A stretch of DNA of 13,570 nt from Prochlorococcus sp. AG-455-E15. GTDB taxonomy: Bacteria; Cyanobacteriota; Cyanobacteriia; PCC-6307; Cyanobiaceae. Shown here one piece after another: positions 13,563 through 13,570 of this stretch (positions are counted from its first letter, which is position 1; the number at the start of each line of letters is the position of its first letter). The notes below the pieces were generated by a model, which saw only the letters and a program-made list of their open reading frames with translations, did no database searches and had not been told where the DNA came from. Where the stretch lies: positions 1 through 13,570 of the forward strand of contig QCQS01000025.1 of NCBI GenBank assembly GCA_003212115.1. Reading direction: 5' to 3'. The position numbers and the translations under genes were made by a program.

Positions 13563-13570
13563 AACTGGTT

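Overview
This is about 13.6 kb of AT-rich, densely packed chromosomal DNA. Several features together suggest a picocyanobacterium, most probably a high-light Prochlorococcus: low GC, a Tic20/Ycf60-like protein, a DUF2811 protein, a lumenal-type pentapeptide protein, a CbiX cobaltochelatase with a His-rich tail, and many short unrecognised genes. The genus is inferred from family content and composition, not from an rRNA or marker gene. No rRNA, tRNA, CRISPR array, insertion sequence or phage gene was recognised.

Left part (1-2900): the 3' end of a ClpP/crotonase-fold protein enters from the left edge. It is followed by a 234-base gap with a small hairpin, then three small same-strand genes: a 66-aa membrane protein, a polytopic membrane protein, and a secreted small protein. 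A convergent Tic20-like gene lies head to head with gloA (glyoxalase I).

Middle (2900-6520): an AT-rich gap carrying phased AATCTAT repeats leads into a tightly coupled gene pair. The first encodes a coiled-coil plus ribbon-helix-helix protein; the second encodes a small protein resembling degenerate GIY-YIG/T5orf172 domains. This pair with its candidate operator is the best candidate for an undescribed module. It converges on a lumenal pentapeptide-repeat gene. That gene is divergent from a GMC flavoprotein oxidoreductase across a spacer with a 13-bp perfect inverted repeat. The GMC gene overlaps a DUF2811 gene tail to tail by 14 bp.

Right part (6520-13570): a 381-base gene-free stretch contains a minus-strand terminator, two further hairpins and three DnaA-box-like motifs. 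It may encode a small RNA or a long cbiX 3' UTR. Then come cbiX (minus) and, divergently, an FAD-linked oxidase followed 30 bp later by a SulP anion transporter. SulP converges, 5 bp apart, on a metY-metA operon (minus). MetA has Glu at its acyl-CoA specificity position, so MetA and MetY should form the acetylhomoserine/direct-sulfhydrylation route to homocysteine. An unrecognised gene touches the right edge.

Across the window, seven of the fourteen complete-looking genes need a TTG or GTG start. Each non-overlapping convergent junction contains an inverted repeat.
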